A stretch of 7,655 nt of DNA, from positions 1 to 7,655 of the forward strand of contig CALGTJ010000267.1 of assembly GCA_937901435.1 (NCBI GenBank), in the 5' to 3' direction. The translations under genes were made by a program, and so were the position numbers. The DNA is from an uncultured Rhodobacter sp. GTDB lineage: Bacteria; Pseudomonadota; Alphaproteobacteria; Rhodobacterales; Rhodobacteraceae. Of this stretch, positions 5,686 to 7,655 are shown piece by piece (position 1 is the stretch's first letter; every line of letters begins with the position of its first letter). The notes below the pieces were generated by a model. The model was not told where the DNA came from and ran no database searches. It worked only from the letters and a program-made list of their open reading frames with translations.

Positions 5686-6461
5686 CAGGCAGCTGCCTCT
5701 GCCTCTGACGGCTCTTTTGCGCCGGTCATAAAGGCAACAGCGTCGGACATGGAATAGTCACCCGGTTTGATCACGGTCAGACGTTTGCCGAGGCGGTGAA
5801 TGTGGATGCGGTCGGCGACCTCGAACACATGGGGCATGTTGTGGCTGATCAGGATGATCGGAATACCGCGCGATCTGACGTCCTGGATCAGTTCCAGCAC
5901 GCGGCGGCTTTCCTTCACGCCCAAGGCGGCTGTGGGCTCGTCGAGGATGATGACCTTGGATCCAAACGCAGCAGCGCGCGCCACGGCGACACCCTGACGC
6001 TGACCGCCAGAGAGGGTTTCGACCGCTTGTTTGATGTTCTGGATCGTCATCAGACCCAGTTCGCTTAGCTTGACGCGGGCGAATTTTTCCATCGCTGGGC
6101 GGTCCAGCTGGCGCAGCACTTTGCCGCGAAAGCCGGGTTTGCGCAATTCGCGCCCCATGAACATATTGTCGGTGATCGACAGCGCCGGGGACATGGCGAG
6201 GGTCTGGTAGACCGTCTCGATGCCATGTTCGCGGGCAACTATGGGCGAGTTGAAGCTGACCTTCTTGCCTTCCAGAAACACCTGACCGCCATCCGGGATG
6301 ACCGCGCCCGAGAGGGATTTGATCAGGGTGGATTTGCCGGCCCCGTTGTCACCGATGACACCAAGGATCTCTCCGGGGTAAAGTTCGAAGTCGCAGTTAT
6401 CCAGCGCCGTCACACGGCCATAGCGTTTGGTGAGGCCGACACCTTTGAGGATAGGTTCCAT
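5685..6461 (-). CDS. frcA: Sugar ABC transporter ATP-binding protein FrcA (CUT2 family, single domain)
   Basis: This is the ATPase of a fructose/ribose-type sugar importer, acting at the cytoplasmic face with FrcC. It has 258 residues and only one nucleotide-binding domain, unlike the duplicated RbsA/XylG ATPases of about 500 residues. Motifs: Walker A GDNGAGKST (37-45), Q-loop VYQTLA with Gln86, signature LSGGQRQG (150-157), Walker B VIILDEP (170-176) with Glu175, and H-loop SHNMPH with His207. The D-loop reads AALG (178-181) where most ABC proteins have SALD, so the usual aspartate is glycine; as I recall Sinorhizobium FrcA, this is family-typical. The start at 6461 overlaps the frcC stop by one base (TAATG) and has AAAGG upstream; an upstream open stretch to 6539 runs through frcC and is rejected. 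The stop overlaps the frcK start. The substrate is named from homology: fructose is most likely, with mannose and ribose also reported for the Sinorhizobium system. Confidence 0.93.
   Translation of the reverse strand: MEPILKGVGLTKRYGRVTALDNCDFELYPGEILGVIGDNGAGKSTLIKSLSGAVIPDGGQVFLEGKKVSFNSPIVAREHGIETVYQTLAMSPALSITDNMFMGRELRKPGFRGKVLRQLDRPAMEKFARVKLSELGLMTIQNIKQAVETLSGGQRQGVAVARAAAFGSKVIILDEPTAALGVKESRRVLELIQDVRSRGIPIILISHNMPHVFEVADRIHIHRLGKRLTVIKPGDYSMSDAVAFMTGAKEPSEAEAAA
5687..5698. other. 12-bp perfect palindrome over the frcA end and frcK ribosome binding site
   Basis: AGGCAGCTGCCT at 5687-5698 is a perfect palindrome. On the minus strand its first AGG is the Shine-Dalgarno candidate of frcK (GAGG, 10 bases before the ATG), and its last base belongs to the frcA TGA. 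As RNA it could form a 4-bp stem with an AGCT loop and mask the site until a ribosome finishing frcA opens it. The surrounding CTGCCT triplication encodes the Glu-Ala-rich FrcA tail. The effect on translation is inference. Confidence 0.35.
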
Positions 6462-7540
6462 TACGCTGCCGCCTTTCTGATCCACTGGTCTATGGTTGTT
6501 GCGCCGATGATAAGCACACCGATCAGCAAGAAGGTCCACTGCGGGTCGGCACCATACATGCGCAGGCCCAGTTCAAACACGCCCACAATCAGCGCGCCGA
6601 ACAGCGCCCCAAGGATCGATCCGCGTCCGCCAAACAACGAAATACCCCCGATCACAACGGCGGTGATCGACTGGATATTCCCGATAACGCCTGTGGTCGC
6701 GGATGGCGAGACAGAGCCAAAGCGCCCGATCATCACCCAAGCGGCGAAACCACAGATCAGGCCTACCACGGCATAGACCGAGATGATCGTGCGTTTGACA
6801 TCGACTCCTGCCAGTTCTGCGGCCTCTGGGTCATCACCAACGGCGTAGACGTGTCGTCCCCAAGCCGTCTGGCGCAGAATGTAAGTAAGAAGAAGAAAGA
6901 GGAAGACCATAAAGATCACGCCATAGGTAAAGGTCGCCCCGGCCACCTTCAGCTGCGTTCCAAAGAATTGCAGCAGGGGCGCGTCGGCCTCAATATCCTG
7001 ACTTCGGATCGTTTCATTGTCCGAATAGATGTAGTTCGCGGCCAGCACGATCTGCCACATGCCCAGCGTCACAATAAAGGGCGGCAGTTTCACACGGGCC
7101 ACAAGCCAGCCACTGGCGGCGCCGATCAATGTGCCTGCCAGCAGGCCGATGGGAATGGCGAGAGAGGCGGGAAGGCCGTAGCGAAAGCTCATCTGCCCCA
7201 TCACCACGGAACACAGCACCGCAATCGCGCCGACCGACAGGTCAATCCCGGCGGTCAGGATGATAAGGCTTTGTGCAGCGGCAAGAACGCCAACGATTTG
7301 AACCTGTTGCAGGATCAGGGTCAGGGCAAAGGGCGAAAAGAACTTATTGCCGACTAGGACTGCAAAGATCCCCAGCGACATCACCAGTACGATCAGGGGA
7401 ACAAGGGCGGGGTTTTCGTGCAGTACATGCTGTAGCTTGTCGACAAATCCGCGTCGGCTGCTCTCAAATTCAGCAACCTGAGAGTTCGATTTGGACAAAT
7501 CGGACTCAAAGTCCTGCCCTTTAGAGGCGGTCTCTGACAT
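6461..7540 (-). CDS. frcC: Sugar ABC transporter permease FrcC (CUT2 family)
   Basis: This is the inner-membrane channel of the fructose-type importer, 359 residues. A charged hydrophilic N-terminus of about 43 residues precedes the membrane part, longer than in RbsC but similar to what I recall for Sinorhizobium FrcC. Predicted helices by eye begin near 47, 74, 99, 124, 153, 205, 252, 289, 309 and 333. Family motifs: LTAGIDLSVGA (95-105), KLPPFIVTLGM (151-161), the EAA-like cytoplasmic loop GRHVYAVGDDPEAAELAGV (228-246, contact with the ATPase), and GGISLFGGRGS (298-308). The start at 7540 is chosen because AGGGGGAG lies 6 bases upstream; a TTG at 7558 in the same frame would place that site inside the gene. 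The stop overlaps the frcA ATG. The gene for the periplasmic binding protein, frcB, should lie just beyond the right edge. Substrate assignment is by homology. Confidence 0.94.
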   Translation of the reverse strand: MSETASKGQDFESDLSKSNSQVAEFESSRRGFVDKLQHVLHENPALVPLIVLVMSLGIFAVLVGNKFFSPFALTLILQQVQIVGVLAAAQSLIILTAGIDLSVGAIAVLCSVVMGQMSFRYGLPASLAIPIGLLAGTLIGAASGWLVARVKLPPFIVTLGMWQIVLAANYIYSDNETIRSQDIEADAPLLQFFGTQLKVAGATFTYGVIFMVFLFLLLTYILRQTAWGRHVYAVGDDPEAAELAGVDVKRTIISVYAVVGLICGFAAWVMIGRFGSVSPSATTGVIGNIQSITAVVIGGISLFGGRGSILGALFGALIVGVFELGLRMYGADPQWTFLLIGVLIIGATTIDQWIRKAAA

Positions 7541-7546
7541 GGGTGG

Positions 7547-7554
7547 CTCCCCCT
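7547..7554 (-). promoter_or_regulatory. Strong ribosome binding site of frcC
   Basis: On the minus strand AGGGGGAG ends 6 bases before the ATG at 7540. It decides the frcC start over the in-frame TTG at 7558 and is the best Shine-Dalgarno sequence in the window. That fits a gene that starts its own translation after a gap of at least 115 bases, unlike the coupled frcA and frcK. Confidence 0.75.
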
Positions 7555-7578
7555 GCAATGTTTGGCTTTGGCATCTTC

Positions 7579-7595
7579 GCGTGCCTCATGCACGC
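7579..7595. other. Small stem-loop in the frcC leader
   Basis: GCGTGC at 7579-7584 and GCACGC at 7590-7595 pair perfectly around a 5-base loop, about 25 bases upstream of the frcC ribosome binding site on the minus strand. With the larger stem-loop at 7630-7655 it makes a structured leader. Six base pairs may be chance. Confidence 0.3.
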
Positions 7596-7629
7596 AACTG
7601 TAGTCGGGTGCGTCGTTCCCCGTCTACAT

Positions 7630-7655
7630 CGAAGGGGCGAGTTTTCGCCCCTTCG
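7630..7655. other. 11-bp perfect stem-loop in the frcC upstream region
   Basis: CGAAGGGGCGA at 7630-7640 and its exact complement TCGCCCCTTCG at 7645-7655 leave a 4-base loop, giving a very stable GC-rich hairpin that reaches the window edge and may extend past it. In the frc transcription direction (minus strand) no U-run follows: the next bases read ATGTAGACG. It is therefore probably not a full intrinsic terminator. The expected place is the frcB-frcC spacer, where sugar-transporter operons often carry such a hairpin to protect the binding-protein message and lower downstream expression. A terminator for a plus-strand reading cannot be excluded because the sequence ends here. Confidence 0.65.

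Noticed and set aside
5173..5757. A 194-codon plus-strand frame opposite frcK
   Set aside because: It is the antisense shadow of a kinase with clear catalytic motifs; the composition is His/Arg/Gln rich.
6462..6539. Upstream extension of frcA
   Set aside because: It runs inside the frcC 3' end in another frame and lacks CUT2 similarity; the ATG at 6461 begins right before the conserved MEPILKGVGLTKRYG region.
7393..7593. A 66-codon minus-strand frame across the frcC start
   Set aside because: It overlaps the frcC N-terminus out of frame and contains the strong frcC ribosome binding site; it shows no protein-like features.
1..7655. Mobile elements, CRISPR arrays, tRNA/rRNA genes, phage or defence genes
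   Set aside because: I found no transposase-like frame, regularly spaced repeats, terminal inverted repeats or RNA gene signatures; composition is uniform across the window and every long stretch is explained by housekeeping-type genes.

Overview
This window looks like a chromosomal segment of an alphaproteobacterium, most likely a member of the Rhodobacterales (Roseobacter group). The basis is the high GC content (roughly 60 % by eye, with G/C-rich third codon positions), a fructose-type frcBCAK transporter operon as known from Sinorhizobium, and proteins that read like marine Rhodobacteraceae homologues. The taxonomic call is inference. I see no mobile element, tRNA, rRNA, CRISPR array or phage gene.

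Layout from left to right. (1) 30-182, minus: a plausible 50-residue gene of unknown function, with a Shine-Dalgarno sequence. (2) 183-284: a divergent promoter/operator region. (3) 285-1166, plus: a GcvA-like LysR-type regulator. (4) 1163-1849, minus: an exported SGNH-hydrolase (TesA/arylesterase type). (5) 1848-2543 and 2540-5074, plus: the ATPase and the ten-helix FtsX-like permease of a YbbA-YbbP type ABC transporter. (6) 5077-7540, minus: frcK, frcA and frcC, the kinase, ATPase and permease of a fructose-type sugar importer. Transcription enters this operon from beyond the right edge, where the binding-protein gene frcB is expected. (7) 7541-7655: the leader of frcC, with an 11-bp perfect stem-loop at the window edge.

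How the genes work together. Genes 4 and 5 reproduce the E. coli tesA/ybbA-ybbP arrangement: a periplasmic lipase-like hydrolase divergent from an FtsX-superfamily ABC transporter that probably does mechanical work across the inner membrane rather than ordinary transport. A joint role in extracting and hydrolysing hydrophobic or lipid substrates is the best inference. The frc genes are a CUT2 sugar importer plus a P-loop kinase of unproven substrate.

The most striking feature is compactness. From 285 to 7540 only 2 bases (5075-5076) lie outside a coding sequence. The hydrolase gene shares a CTAG with its convergent neighbour (two overlapping stop codons) and a CATG with its divergent neighbour (two overlapping start codons). 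The ATPase/permease pair overlaps at ATGA, and the frc genes are chained through TAATG and TGATG. Promoters and terminators for these units must therefore lie inside neighbouring coding sequence.
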